From assembly GCA_023442485.1 (NCBI GenBank), contig JAEZZG010000027.1:1-30547 (forward strand): 30,547 nt of DNA. Reading direction: 5' to 3'. The notes beneath the pieces are model-generated. The model was not told the DNA's origin and did no database searches. It saw nothing but the letters and a program-made list of their open reading frames with translations. The position numbers and the translations under genes were made by a program. Shown in pieces: positions 6,183 through 14,727 of the stretch (positions are counted from its first letter, which is position 1; each line of letters begins with the position of its first letter). This stretch comes from Actinomycetes bacterium (GTDB lineage Bacteria > Actinomycetota > Actinomycetes > Propionibacteriales > Propionibacteriaceae).

Positions 6183-9121
6183 TCGAGTTGACCCCTGGAC
6201 TTCTGGCCCGTCGAGGATTCGCCGACTCGAGACAGTCCTTATCCCTGCTGCAACAGATCGTTGAACGCCACGGTGACAAGGATGAACACTTCTTCGATGA
6301 GTTACTGACGCAGATCGCCTCCACCGCCGACCCTGACCTTGGCGTCCGGGGACTCGCCGAGATTGATGCAACGAATCCGCAACTTCTCGATGAGGTGGAG
6401 CTGGACCAGTGTGCGGCCCTGATCGCCGTCTTAGGGGCCTCCGAAGAGCTCAACCGCTTCATATCTGCCCACTACGGCGCCGCCGCGACCCTGCTGGGGT
6501 CCATCCCCCAGATGGGGGCAGACCAAATCCGGGCCGACATCGCCTCAGCAATCGGCGTCGAGCCTGACCGTCTCGGTCTGGACCCGTCCACCCACCCCCA
6601 CGCCGGAGATCAGTTGCGGATTCACAACCGGATGCATCTGTGTCGAATCGCGGCCCGTGACCTCACCTCATCCGACCCGCTCGAGACCTACCCGTCCATC
6701 TCCGCCGAGTTGACCGATCTCGCAGACGCCCTCGTCGGCGGGGCGTTATCCGTAGCCAGGGCCCAAGTTCCCGGCCACGACAAGGTGCGGCTGTCGGTGA
6801 TCGCGATGGGCAAATGCGGAGCGGGCGAACTCAACTACATCTCTGACGTTGACGTGATGTATGTCGCCGAACCTGCCGGCGATACCCCCGCAGACAAGGT
6901 CATCCAGATCGGCAGCCGTCTCGCCGGGGCGATGGCGAGGACCTGCTCCGAATACACCGGGGCGGGGACGATCTGGCAGGTGGACGCGGCATTGCGTCCG
7001 GAAGGGAAAGCCGGGCCGCTGGTGCGCAGTCTGAACTCGATGCTCACCTATTACCGGCAGTGGGCGAAGAACTGGGAATTCCAGGCCCTGTTGAAGGCAA
7101 GGCCGATGGCTGGCGACATGGCTTTGGGGCAAGAGTTTTGTGAAGCGATCGCGCCGCTGGTGTGGACGGCGGCTGAACGCGAAGATTTCGTTGCTGAGGC
7201 CAGGGCGATGCGGCGCCGAGTGATCTCACTGATCCCGTCCGGCCAAGAAGACCGCGAAATCAAGCTCGGGTCTGGCGGTCTACGCGACGTGGAGTTCTCC
7301 GTCCAGCTACTCCAACTCGTCCACGGACGAGTCGATGAACGTCTACGCCATCGAGCCACCATCGCCGGGCTCCAGGCTTTGATCGACAACGGCTATATCG
7401 GGCGGGTGGACGGGGCACGTTTCGCCACCGCCTATAGGTTCTTGCGCGTCTTGGAGCATCGAATCCAGCTCTACCATCTGCGCAGGACCCACCTCCTTCC
7501 CGACGATTCGCGACTGACGAGGGTGATTGCTAGGGCAGTGGGGCTCAGTGACGCCGACGAACTCCTCGCCGAATGGAAGTCGACGCGCAGGCTGGTGCAG
7601 CAGCTTCACCATCGGGTGTTCTATTCGCCGATTCTCAACGCCGTCTCTAGGCTCAGCGGCGACGAGATTCAACTATCTACCGAGGCCGCCCAGCAACGCC
7701 TTCAGGCTCTCGGCTTCTCCGACCCAGCCCAGGCCCTCAATCACATCTCGGCGTTGACGAAGGGAATGACTAGGGCCGCCGAGATTCAACGCCAGCTCCT
7801 TCCGGCAATGTTGGGGTGGTTTGCGTCTGGACCGAATCCAGACAACGGGTTGCTTAGTTTCCGTCAGATCTCGGAAAAACTCGGTCAGTCCCCTTGGTAT
7901 CTTCGGGCGTTGCGTGACGAAGGCGAGATGGCTCAGCGACTCGCCCGGCTCCTGGCGTCCTCGCGCTACGGAGTGGCCCTGCTGCAGCGAAACCCCGACG
8001 CCGTGCAGATGCTCGGCAGTGACTCAGACCTGGTGCCTCGATCACGCGAGGACCTCGTGGTGTCGATGAGGCAGGTGGCGGCCCGCCACGACGATCCGGC
8101 GAAGGCGATGGTGGCGGTGCGATCCATGCGCGGACGCGAGACCTTCCGGATCGCGGTCGGTCAGGTGCTTCAGGTCTTGTCGATTGAGGAAGCCGGGGTT
8201 GCCATCAGTGACCTAGCGTCGGCAACGATCGAAGCGGGCATCGAGATCGCCGCCCGCGCCACCGATTCCGAGCCGACACTGTCCGTCGTCGCCCTGGGGC
8301 GATGGGGCGGGGCAGAGATGACCTACTCATCTGACGCGGACGCCTTCTTCGTCGTCCCGGACGGATCGGCGGAGCACCTCAAAACTGGCCTGGCCCAGGC
8401 CACCGGGTTGCGCAAACTCTTGGGTGGAGCCGGGAGTGACCCTGGCCTCGAAATCGATTGCGACCTGCGACCTGAGGGGCGGGGCGGGGCTTTGGTGCGC
8501 TCGATATCGTCCTACCGCAACTACTTCGAGAAGTGGGCCCAGACGTGGGAGGCCCAGGCGATGTTGCGTGCCAGCTACGGTGCCGGGGACGCCGACGTCG
8601 TCGACGCCGTCTTGGATATCATCAACCCGGTTCGCTACCCGGAAGGCGGATTGACCCCAGCCCAGATCACCGAGATTCGCAAACTCAAGGTGAGGGTGGA
8701 GAAGGAACGCCAGCCGAGAGGATCGGACCCCAACCGCAACACGAAACTCGGCCCCGGCGGGCTGGCCGATATCGAGTGGGCAGTTCAGCTCGTCCAGCTC
8801 AACCATGCCTGGCATGTGCCGGGGTTGAAGACGACCTCTACCTTGGGTGCGATCCAGGCTGCGGTGGACGCAGAGTTGATTGCCCAGCGAGACGCCAAGG
8901 CACTTCGGGACGCGTGGATATCGGGGTCGATGATCCGCGCCATGATCATGTTGGTGCGCGGCAAGGCGACCGACATCATCCCCACTGATGCCAGGGACGC
9001 GGCGGCGATCGGCTACCTGTTGGGCTATGGTCGTTCTGGAGCCTCGGTCCTCTTTGAGGACTACCGACGCCTAGCCAGACATGCCTCACAAGCCATCGAG
9101 CGGGTGTTCTGGCAAGACTGA
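6179..9121 (+). CDS. glnE: Bifunctional glutamine synthetase adenylyltransferase/adenylyl-removing enzyme
   Basis: GlnE switches GSI activity by adding AMP to, or removing it from, the GS tyrosine. The 980-residue protein has the duplicated nucleotidyltransferase architecture. The N-terminal deadenylylase domain carries GELNYISDVDVMYV (D223, D225) and the C-terminal adenylylase domain carries GGAEMTYSSDADAFFV (D719, D721). Each is followed by RPEGKAGPLVRS or RPEGRGGALVRS and by a KLGxGGLxDxE motif, the signature of both halves. Length is normal for the family. I chose ATG 6179 (MIELTPGLL) because GAGGGGAA lies just before it and it overlaps the preceding stop; ATG 6161 would add six residues. 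Its expected target in this window is GlnA1, not the adjacent GlnA2. No PII (GlnB/GlnK) gene is seen here. Confidence 0.96.
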   Translation: MIELTPGLLARRGFADSRQSLSLLQQIVERHGDKDEHFFDELLTQIASTADPDLGVRGLAEIDATNPQLLDEVELDQCAALIAVLGASEELNRFISAHYGAAATLLGSIPQMGADQIRADIASAIGVEPDRLGLDPSTHPHAGDQLRIHNRMHLCRIAARDLTSSDPLETYPSISAELTDLADALVGGALSVARAQVPGHDKVRLSVIAMGKCGAGELNYISDVDVMYVAEPAGDTPADKVIQIGSRLAGAMARTCSEYTGAGTIWQVDAALRPEGKAGPLVRSLNSMLTYYRQWAKNWEFQALLKARPMAGDMALGQEFCEAIAPLVWTAAEREDFVAEARAMRRRVISLIPSGQEDREIKLGSGGLRDVEFSVQLLQLVHGRVDERLRHRATIAGLQALIDNGYIGRVDGARFATAYRFLRVLEHRIQLYHLRRTHLLPDDSRLTRVIARAVGLSDADELLAEWKSTRRLVQQLHHRVFYSPILNAVSRLSGDEIQLSTEAAQQRLQALGFSDPAQALNHISALTKGMTRAAEIQRQLLPAMLGWFASGPNPDNGLLSFRQISEKLGQSPWYLRALRDEGEMAQRLARLLASSRYGVALLQRNPDAVQMLGSDSDLVPRSREDLVVSMRQVAARHDDPAKAMVAVRSMRGRETFRIAVGQVLQVLSIEEAGVAISDLASATIEAGIEIAARATDSEPTLSVVALGRWGGAEMTYSSDADAFFVVPDGSAEHLKTGLAQATGLRKLLGGAGSDPGLEIDCDLRPEGRGGALVRSISSYRNYFEKWAQTWEAQAMLRASYGAGDADVVDAVLDIINPVRYPEGGLTPAQITEIRKLKVRVEKERQPRGSDPNRNTKLGPGGLADIEWAVQLVQLNHAWHVPGLKTTSTLGAIQAAVDAELIAQRDAKALRDAWISGSMIRAMIMLVRGKATDIIPTDARDAAAIGYLLGYGRSGASVLFEDYRRLARHASQAIERVFWQD

Positions 9122-9179
9122 CTGAGGCCACTTTCGCGTTCGACAACGCCCGAAACCGTGCCCTACCGAGGAGGACCCG

Positions 9180-9995
9180 ATGACCACCGCCCACCCGTCC
9201 GGCGAGATCGACAAGCCCAGCGTTCAGCTCATCCCCGATACGGTGATGCTGCTCGGAGCCACCTCAGAAATCGGGCTGGCCATGGTGGATCGCTACCTGG
9301 CCCGAGCTCAAGCCGAGTCTCGCACCATCCGGGTTCTTGCCGGTATCCGACCCGACAGCACCAACCGTGACGACGCGATCACCCACCTCGAATCCAAGGG
9401 GGCCGTCGTCGAGGTCTTCGATTTTGACGCCACGAAGCCAGCCGATCATGACCGAGTCATCGGCGAGGTATTCGCCAAGCACCGGGTCGATGTGGCCATC
9501 ATTGCCTTCGGGGTCTTATTCGATGAATCCACCGCTTCCCACTCCGATCTTGTCGCCATGCTGCAAACCAATATGGTCGGAGCAATCAGCGCCGGGTCCG
9601 TGGTCGCGTCCGGGATGAAGACCCAGGACGTCGTTGATGGCTGCCGGGGCAGGATCGTGGCGATCTCGTCGATGGCTGCCGAGAAATTGCGGGCGAAGAA
9701 TCTTGTCTACGGCACGTCGAAGGCGGGCGCGGATCAGTACTTCGGTGCCTTGGCCGAGATTCTCGCTGCAGACAATGTGGTGGTGACGGTAGCACGTCCA
9801 GGGCAGGTCAAGACCAAGATGGTGAAGGGGATTCAGCGGGTTCCGTTGCGGATTTCCCCGGCGCGGGCCGGGCGCGAGATTGTGGAGGCCGTTGACCGAG
9901 GCAAGACCTTGGTGCGCACACCCGTCATCTTCACCCCGATGATGGCACTGTATAAGCGGCTCCCCGCTGCGGTACGGCAAATCTTGCCGGTGTAG
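9180..9995 (+). CDS. DprE2-like short-chain dehydrogenase/reductase
   Basis: This 271-residue SDR has the Rossmann glycine motif GATSEIG (residues 26-32), the catalytic SS/Y/K set (S163/S164, YGTSK with Y177 and K181) and N131. Along its length it resembles mycobacterial DprE2 (LLLGGTSEIGLA, DVDVAIVAFGLLGD, RPGQVRTRM), the 2-ulose reductase that with DprE1 makes decaprenyl-phosphoarabinose for cell-wall arabinan. No DprE1 or arabinosyltransferase gene is in the window, so the sugar substrate is unknown. ATG 9180 follows CGAGGAGGACCCG, a strong ribosome binding site. It lies 58 bases after glnE on the same strand and probably ends that transcript, convergent to the lipoprotein gene. C-terminal helices (IFTPMMALYKRLPAAVRQILP) may touch the membrane, as proposed for DprE2. 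Confidence 0.8.
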   Translation: MTTAHPSGEIDKPSVQLIPDTVMLLGATSEIGLAMVDRYLARAQAESRTIRVLAGIRPDSTNRDDAITHLESKGAVVEVFDFDATKPADHDRVIGEVFAKHRVDVAIIAFGVLFDESTASHSDLVAMLQTNMVGAISAGSVVASGMKTQDVVDGCRGRIVAISSMAAEKLRAKNLVYGTSKAGADQYFGALAEILAADNVVVTVARPGQVKTKMVKGIQRVPLRISPARAGREIVEAVDRGKTLVRTPVIFTPMMALYKRLPAAVRQILPV

Positions 9996-10125
9996 CCGAG
10001 GGGCAGCGGCAAGGAGCAAGGCTAAGGCCTGGCGCAGGTGAGTAGCGGCGCTGCGGCGCAGGTCAGGCCCCCGCGCTGCCCTGCTGCAGGTTTATGACCG
10101 GCTAGACGTGGTGAAAGGCGTTGCT

Positions 10126-10800
10126 CTAGGACGCCTTCTTGGCGTAGGTGAAGAACTCCACTGCGCCACTCAACACCAGATCCTTGTGGCTGAAGTCCGG
10201 GGCGGAATCAACGCCGTTGAAAATCAACATGGTGTCGCCCAAATCCTTCGCGCACACCACGTCATGAGCAGCTTGGTTCTTTTGAGTGTCCGTGACGCAC
10301 TGGACACCCTGGTAGGTCACCGGCTTTTGATCAGGGGTGATCGTGGCGAGGAACAGGGCCTCCATCTCGGCAGGAGTCTTGGTGGAGTCGGAAGGGTTGC
10401 GCGGAGAAATCCAGACGTCGTAGAGGATTTCGCGTCCGGCCTCGTCAATCAGGACGTAATGGGACGTCACCATGGTGGGGTTATTCGGATCAACCCCAGG
10501 GGCGATAGTCCTGACGGCGTCGCCGATCTTCTCCGGGATCATCGCCGCCAACTTGGCTGGGGCGGGGGTGGCCGGTGCCGTCGCGTCAAGGAAAGGTGTG
10601 AAGGCCGAACGGCTAGGTGAGGGAGCCTCAGACGGCGCGGCTGTAGGGGCTTGGGTTGGGGTGACGGTGGATTGCGAAGCTGTAGGGGTTGGTGTCGCAG
10701 AGGTCGACGAGCGCTGTTTGGCACAGCCTAAGAATCCAGTAGCCAGACTCAGCGCCACTATCCCACACCCTGCGATTCTTGCGACTCGGTTGAATCTCAT
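10126..10800 (-). CDS. Putative secreted lipoprotein with Ser/Thr/Pro-rich linker
   Basis: From ATG 10800 the product has 224 residues. It opens with a lipoprotein signal: basic MRFNRVAR, hydrophobic IAGCGIVALSLATG, and a lipobox FLGC with lipidated Cys26. A Ser/Thr/Pro-rich stretch (about 30-65) should act as a flexible spacer. The remaining domain of about 150 residues (from about residue 70) is one I do not recognise; it has two cysteines (VQCVTD, VVCAKD) that may form a disulfide. The frame stays open to 10860, but ATG 10800 has GGAGAG at a good distance and gives a proper signal peptide. It lies downstream of glnA1 on the same strand, with about 240 bases between, so co-transcription is uncertain. 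Confidence 0.75.
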   Translation of the reverse strand: MRFNRVARIAGCGIVALSLATGFLGCAKQRSSTSATPTPTASQSTVTPTQAPTAAPSEAPSPSRSAFTPFLDATAPATPAPAKLAAMIPEKIGDAVRTIAPGVDPNNPTMVTSHYVLIDEAGREILYDVWISPRNPSDSTKTPAEMEALFLATITPDQKPVTYQGVQCVTDTQKNQAAHDVVCAKDLGDTMLIFNGVDSAPDFSHKDLVLSGAVEFFTYAKKAS

Positions 10801-10924
10801 CAGCTTCTCTCCAACGACTCGTGGCGCACCAAAAACCTTGCGCCGAGCGAAACCCTTCACCCATGCTACCTCGCTGGCGCGAACCGATGTAGTGTGGCCG
10901 CGCCAGCAAAGCAGATGTAGGCAG

Positions 10925-10987
10925 GGCAGAGGGCGGCTGGTGCCGCTAAGACCTAGCCGGAACGGGGTCTTTGCCGCCCTACCTGCC
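10925..10987. other. Long imperfect inverted repeat between glnA1 and lipoprotein gene
   Basis: Nested arms pair across this stretch: GGCAG (10925-10929) with CTGCC (10983-10987), AGGGCGGC (10930-10937) with GCCGCCCT (10973-10980), and AAGACC (10948-10953) with GGTCTT (10966-10971). It lies 54 bases beyond the glnA1 stop. No T-run follows, so it may be an RNA end-stabiliser or factor-dependent terminator rather than a classical intrinsic terminator. Confidence 0.5.
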
Positions 10988-11040
10988 GGGGCTAGGGAGT
11001 TTGTCTCCTTCGAGCTAGGGGAAGGCGGTGGGCGTGTCGC

Positions 11041-12462
11041 CTAGATCTGGTAGTAGAGATCGAACTCGTAGGGGTGGATGCGTTCGCGCAACTCAGCAAT
11101 CTCGGCGCGCTTCAACTTCAACCACACATCGATCAGGTCCGGGGTGAACACGCCACCTGCTTCGAGGAATTCGTGATCGTCTTCCAAGGCGTTGAGAACC
11201 TCGTCCAAAGACCCAGGAACCTGGGCGACATTGGCGTGCTCCTCCGGGGGAAGCTCGTAGAGGTCCTTGTCGATCGGTGCCGGGGGCTCGATCTTGTTGT
11301 GAATACCGTCGAGACCGGCCATCAACATGGCGGCGAAAGCCAGGTAAGGATTCGACGACGGATCCGGGCAACGGAACTCGATGCGCTTAGCCTTCGGGTT
11401 CGAGCCGGTAATCGGGATGCGGATACATGCAGAACGGTTCCGCGACGAATACACCAGGTTCACCGGGGCCTCGTAGCCGGGGATCAAGCGGTGATAGGAG
11501 TTGACGGACGGATTCGTCAGGGCCAGCAAAGCCGGAGCGTGTTTGAGAAGGCCACCGATGTAGTAGCGGGCCATGTCAGACAGTTGGGCATATCCGGCCT
11601 CGTCGAAGAACAGCGGCGACCCGCCCTTCCACAGCGACTGATGGCAGTGCATGCCAGAGCCGTTGTCGCCGAAAACAGGTTTAGGCATAAAGGTTGCGGA
11701 TTTCTCGGCGGCATGGGCAGTGGATTTGACGATGTACTTGAACTTCATCGTGTCGTCAGCCGACTTCAGCAAGGTATCGAACACCCAGTTGATCTCAGCC
11801 TGACCAGCGGAGCCGACCTCGTGGTGGGCGCGCTCGATCACCAGGCCGGAGTTTTCCAGATTGGTCACCATGTCGTCGCGGAGATCACCGAAATGGTCGG
11901 TCGGGGCGACCGGGAAATATCCGCCCTTGGTGCGCACCTTGTACCCCAAATTGCCTCTGGCTTCGGTGCGGCCGGTATTCCAGGCGGCGGCTTCGGAGTC
12001 GACGGTGTAGAAAGACGTATGCGAGTCCGACGCGTAGCGAACATCGTCGAAGACGTAGAACTCGGCCTCAGGGGCGAAGAACACCGTGTCGGCAATCCCC
12101 GTGGACGCCAGGTAGGCCTCCGCCTTGCGGGCGACGTTGCGCGGGTCACGCGAGTAAGCCTCCATTGTCAGCGGGTCATGGACGAAGAAGTTGATGATCA
12201 AGGTCTTGTGGGTGCGGAACGGGTCCAGGTAGGCCGTCGTCGGGTCCGGCAGCAACGCCATGTCGGACTCTTCAATGGACTGAAAACCAGCCACCGAGGA
12301 GCCGTCAAAACCGAGGCCCGACTCGAAGGCGTCCTCGTTGAAAGAGCCGACTGGGATCGTGAAGTGCTGCATCACGCCGGGGACGTCGCAGAAGCGCACG
12401 TCGATCATTTCGACGCCTTCGTCGTGGACATATTTGAGTAACTCGTCGGGGGTATTGAACAT
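11041..12462 (-). CDS. glnA1: Glutamine synthetase type I (GSI-beta)
   Basis: This is the main ammonium-assimilating enzyme, a cytosolic dodecamer in the family. The 473-residue protein carries LGFDGSSVAGF, APEAEFYVFD, HHEVGSAGQAEINW, FMPKPVFGDNGSGMHCHQS, NSYHRLIPGYEAP, RSACIRIP and RIEFRCPDPSSNPYLAF. The adenylylation site KDLYELPPEE is present with Y402, so it should be the substrate of the GlnE encoded at 6179-9121. Length matches the GSI-beta class. ATG 12462 follows GGAGGAA at 6 bases. It is monocistronic or leads a transcript with the lipoprotein gene. A GlnR-like box lies 67-82 bases upstream of the start, pointing to nitrogen control at the transcriptional level as well. Confidence 0.97.
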   Translation of the reverse strand: MFNTPDELLKYVHDEGVEMIDVRFCDVPGVMQHFTIPVGSFNEDAFESGLGFDGSSVAGFQSIEESDMALLPDPTTAYLDPFRTHKTLIINFFVHDPLTMEAYSRDPRNVARKAEAYLASTGIADTVFFAPEAEFYVFDDVRYASDSHTSFYTVDSEAAAWNTGRTEARGNLGYKVRTKGGYFPVAPTDHFGDLRDDMVTNLENSGLVIERAHHEVGSAGQAEINWVFDTLLKSADDTMKFKYIVKSTAHAAEKSATFMPKPVFGDNGSGMHCHQSLWKGGSPLFFDEAGYAQLSDMARYYIGGLLKHAPALLALTNPSVNSYHRLIPGYEAPVNLVYSSRNRSACIRIPITGSNPKAKRIEFRCPDPSSNPYLAFAAMLMAGLDGIHNKIEPPAPIDKDLYELPPEEHANVAQVPGSLDEVLNALEDDHEFLEAGGVFTPDLIDVWLKLKRAEIAELRERIHPYEFDLYYQI

Positions 12463-12528
12463 CTAATTTCCTCCATGATTGACCGACGCCATGCTAGTGG
12501 GTGTGAGTTGCCCGACCATTGCTTAGGT

Positions 12529-12544
12529 GTTTCGTTTCTGTTAC
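12529..12544 (-). promoter_or_regulatory. GlnR-like box upstream of glnA1
   Basis: Read on the minus strand this is GTAACAGAAACGAAAC: GTAAC, six bases, GAAAC. It matches the actinobacterial GlnR half-site consensus gTnAC-N6-GaAAC exactly. It is 67 bases upstream of the glnA1 start codon. A weaker second box may follow (GCAAT-N6-GCAAC). A TAGCAT hexamer (12491-12496) downstream could be the -10 element. GlnR binding is inferred from sequence alone, and no glnR gene is in the window. Confidence 0.5.
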
Positions 12545-12691
12545 GACGACGGGGCGCCCCGATGCTGACGATCATCCCCACGCCACACCTGAGAATATCG
12601 CCTCTTGCAGGTGATGTCAGCGCGTGTTCATTGTGACGGAGCGGGACCCGGTGGGGTGGTGCGCTGATGTGGGGCCGACATCGGAGTCGAC

Positions 12692-13789
12692 CTAGCGATG
12701 CCGGGGATAAATCTTGACGGCGAAATACTTCACGCCGAAGATGACCTCGCGGCCAGGGCAAATCCCAAGTTTGGCGGCAGAGGCAGCCGAAATCTCCGAC
12801 GTCAACTGGGTAGAGCCAACCTTCCCGACCACCCGGACGCAGTTGGGCATCCCGACCACGTCGGTGACGGTCACCGGCCATTGGTTGCGGATACTCGAAT
12901 CCGGCTCGGTGAGGTAAATCGCGACATCAGCCGGGCTGAATAGGGCCACGGCAGGCTCTCCCGGGCCCACCCCCTCCGTCTCGCCGGAGATAGAAAAATC
13001 CGGGGTGGCTAGGGTGTCATCCACCCCGGTCACGCCGTCGACGAGATTGAGGTGGGCGAGTCTGGCAGCAAAATCCGAGCGAGGAGAAGTCAGAATGTTG
13101 GAGACTTCCCCGGCTTCGATAACCTTCCCATCAGACAACACCACCATCTTGTCGGCCAAGGCCACCACGTCAAGGATGTCGTGAGTCACCAACACGGTGG
13201 TGCGGTGGGCTAACTGATCGGCGAACACTCGGCGCATAGCCGACGACACGGTCACGTCGAGGGCGGCCATAGGTTCATCGAGCAGCATCACCTGAGGGTT
13301 CGACGCCAAGGCCCGAGCCACCGCAACCCGCTGGGCCTGACCGCCAGATAGCTGGTGGGGTTTGCGTGAGGCGAACTCAGAAAGGTCGAGACGCTCCATC
13401 CAGGCGCGGGCGATGCGCCGCCCCTCAGCCCGTCCGAAACCGCGCGAGAGAGGGCCGAAGGCGATGTTTCGCTCCACCGACAGATGCGGGAATAACAGGG
13501 ATTGCTGAGTGAGATAGCCCACATCGCGGCGATGGGTTGCGGTGTTGATCCCGCTCGCCGAATCGAACCAGAGCTGATCGCCGATCTGGACCCGGCCAGC
13601 GTCGGGGGTCAACAATCCAGCAATCACCGACAGCAGCGTCGATTTGCCGGCTCCGTTCGGGCCCACGACGGCGACCGTCTCTCCTGGGGCGACGGACAGA
13701 TCAAGAACAGCCCTGCGGGCTGGCACATCGGCCACAACCTCAATCCCAGGTGCGCAAAAACCAGCCGGGGTGGACGTCTTCGTCGTCAT
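12692..13789 (-). CDS. modC: Molybdate ABC transporter, ATP-binding protein
   Basis: This is the ATPase subunit of the molybdate/tungstate importer. The 365-residue protein has Walker A GPNGAGKST (residues 43-51), the signature LSGGQAQRVAVARAL (from 148), Walker B VMLLDEPMAALD (DE at 172-173) and the H-loop VLVTHD. After the ATPase domain, a C-terminal TOBE/Mop-like domain (about 300-362, WPVTVTDVVGMPNCVRVV...) is typical of ModC and can bind oxyanion. The ATG at 13789 overlaps the modB stop (ATGA at 13789-13786), so the two are coupled. It is the last gene of the mod operon. Without modA and modB beside it, it could be taken for a sulfate or spermidine ATPase, but the context settles the call. 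Confidence 0.92.
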   Translation of the reverse strand: MTTKTSTPAGFCAPGIEVVADVPARRAVLDLSVAPGETVAVVGPNGAGKSTLLSVIAGLLTPDAGRVQIGDQLWFDSASGINTATHRRDVGYLTQQSLLFPHLSVERNIAFGPLSRGFGRAEGRRIARAWMERLDLSEFASRKPHQLSGGQAQRVAVARALASNPQVMLLDEPMAALDVTVSSAMRRVFADQLAHRTTVLVTHDILDVVALADKMVVLSDGKVIEAGEVSNILTSPRSDFAARLAHLNLVDGVTGVDDTLATPDFSISGETEGVGPGEPAVALFSPADVAIYLTEPDSSIRNQWPVTVTDVVGMPNCVRVVGKVGSTQLTSEISAASAAKLGICPGREVIFGVKYFAVKIYPRHR

Positions 13790-14682
13790 TGCCGCACCTG
13801 ATTGGCTGAGCGGGGACGACGGTAGATCAGCGCGCCGATGACGAAGGCAAAAACCACCAAGAGTAGAGACAAGGCGACGGCAGCGTCTGCGTCAACCTCG
13901 CGTTGCAGATAGATTTCCAGGGGCAAGGTCCGGGTGACGCCCTTGGATGACCCGGCAAAAGTCGTGGTCGCGCCAAACTCACCCAAACACCGCGCGAAGG
14001 CCAGCACCGCCCCCGAAGCAATCCCGGGAGCGACTATCGGCAAGGTCACCCTGGTAAGTACCCGCGTCGGCTTAGCGCCCAAGGTGGCTGCCACCTGCTC
14101 GAACTGCTTCCCTGCCGTCTTCAGCGCTCCTTCGAGGGAGACCACCAGGAAGGGCAGGGATACGAAGACCTGGCTCATCACGACCGCGATCGTGGTGAAC
14201 CCGATACTGATCCCGCCCAGCTCCAGATAGTGACCGATCAGGCCGCGCCGCCCGAATGCCTGGATCAAAGCGATGCCCCCGACGACGGGAGGCAACACCA
14301 GCGGCAGCAAGACCAGCGATCTCAGCAAAGTCCGTCCCCGAAAGGAGTACTTCGCCAAGACGACGGCGATGGGGATGCCGAGGGCAATCACGATCACCGT
14401 CGCGATTGACGCCGTCTTGATGCTCAGCCACAGCGCGGTGAGTGAATCATCCGAGGTGATCAGGGAGGTGAAGTTCGCCCAATCGACGCGGGTGATCAAC
14501 CCAACCAGGGGCGCCAAGACGAAACAGATACCGATGACGGCGGGGATCAGAATCCATGCCGGGACGGCGGCGGTGGCAAGCCGGTGGGATGGGCTCAACC
14601 GCAACCGTGACCGGGGCCGCCGCGTCGAGGATTGAGGCTCGTTCGCAACGGCGGGGGCTTCGATCTGGATGGGGGAGTTCAT
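13786..14682 (-). CDS. modB: Molybdate ABC transporter, permease
   Basis: This is the inner-membrane channel subunit of the molybdate importer. The 298-residue protein has a basic, Pro/Ser-rich cytoplasmic N-terminus (1-35) and then several transmembrane helices from about residue 40 (AVPAWILIPAVIGICFVLAP). The binding-protein-dependent permease EAA-type loop lies around AGKQFEQVAATLGAKPTRVLTRVTLPIVAPGI, followed by GAVLAFARCLGEFGAT, a ModB hallmark. The stop overlaps the modC ATG; modA ends 45 bases upstream. No strong Shine-Dalgarno is visible before ATG 14682, so translation may depend on the operon mRNA. Confidence 0.93.
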   Translation of the reverse strand: MNSPIQIEAPAVANEPQSSTRRPRSRLRLSPSHRLATAAVPAWILIPAVIGICFVLAPLVGLITRVDWANFTSLITSDDSLTALWLSIKTASIATVIVIALGIPIAVVLAKYSFRGRTLLRSLVLLPLVLPPVVGGIALIQAFGRRGLIGHYLELGGISIGFTTIAVVMSQVFVSLPFLVVSLEGALKTAGKQFEQVAATLGAKPTRVLTRVTLPIVAPGIASGAVLAFARCLGEFGATTTFAGSSKGVTRTLPLEIYLQREVDADAAVALSLLLVVFAFVIGALIYRRPRSANQVRQ

Positions 14683-14727
14683 AGCTGGGCTAGGGATGAG
14701 ATTCCTTGAATCGAGGTTGCCTGGTGT

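Noticed and set aside
8327..8815. 162-residue frame antisense to glnE
   Set aside because: glnE is intact with all motifs here; the frame has no start signal or homology that I can see.
10031..10063. Direct repeat GGCGCAGGT (two copies) after the DprE2-like gene
   Set aside because: Two 9-base copies are not enough for a CRISPR or other repeat family.
11074..12441. 455-residue open frame antisense to glnA1
   Set aside because: It is the mirror frame of a strongly coding, GC-rich gene; no family motif or ribosome binding site is seen, and glnA1 on the other strand is certain.
12551..12560. GGGGCGCCCC palindrome upstream of glnA1
   Set aside because: Short GC palindromes are expected often in this base composition; nothing else supports a function.
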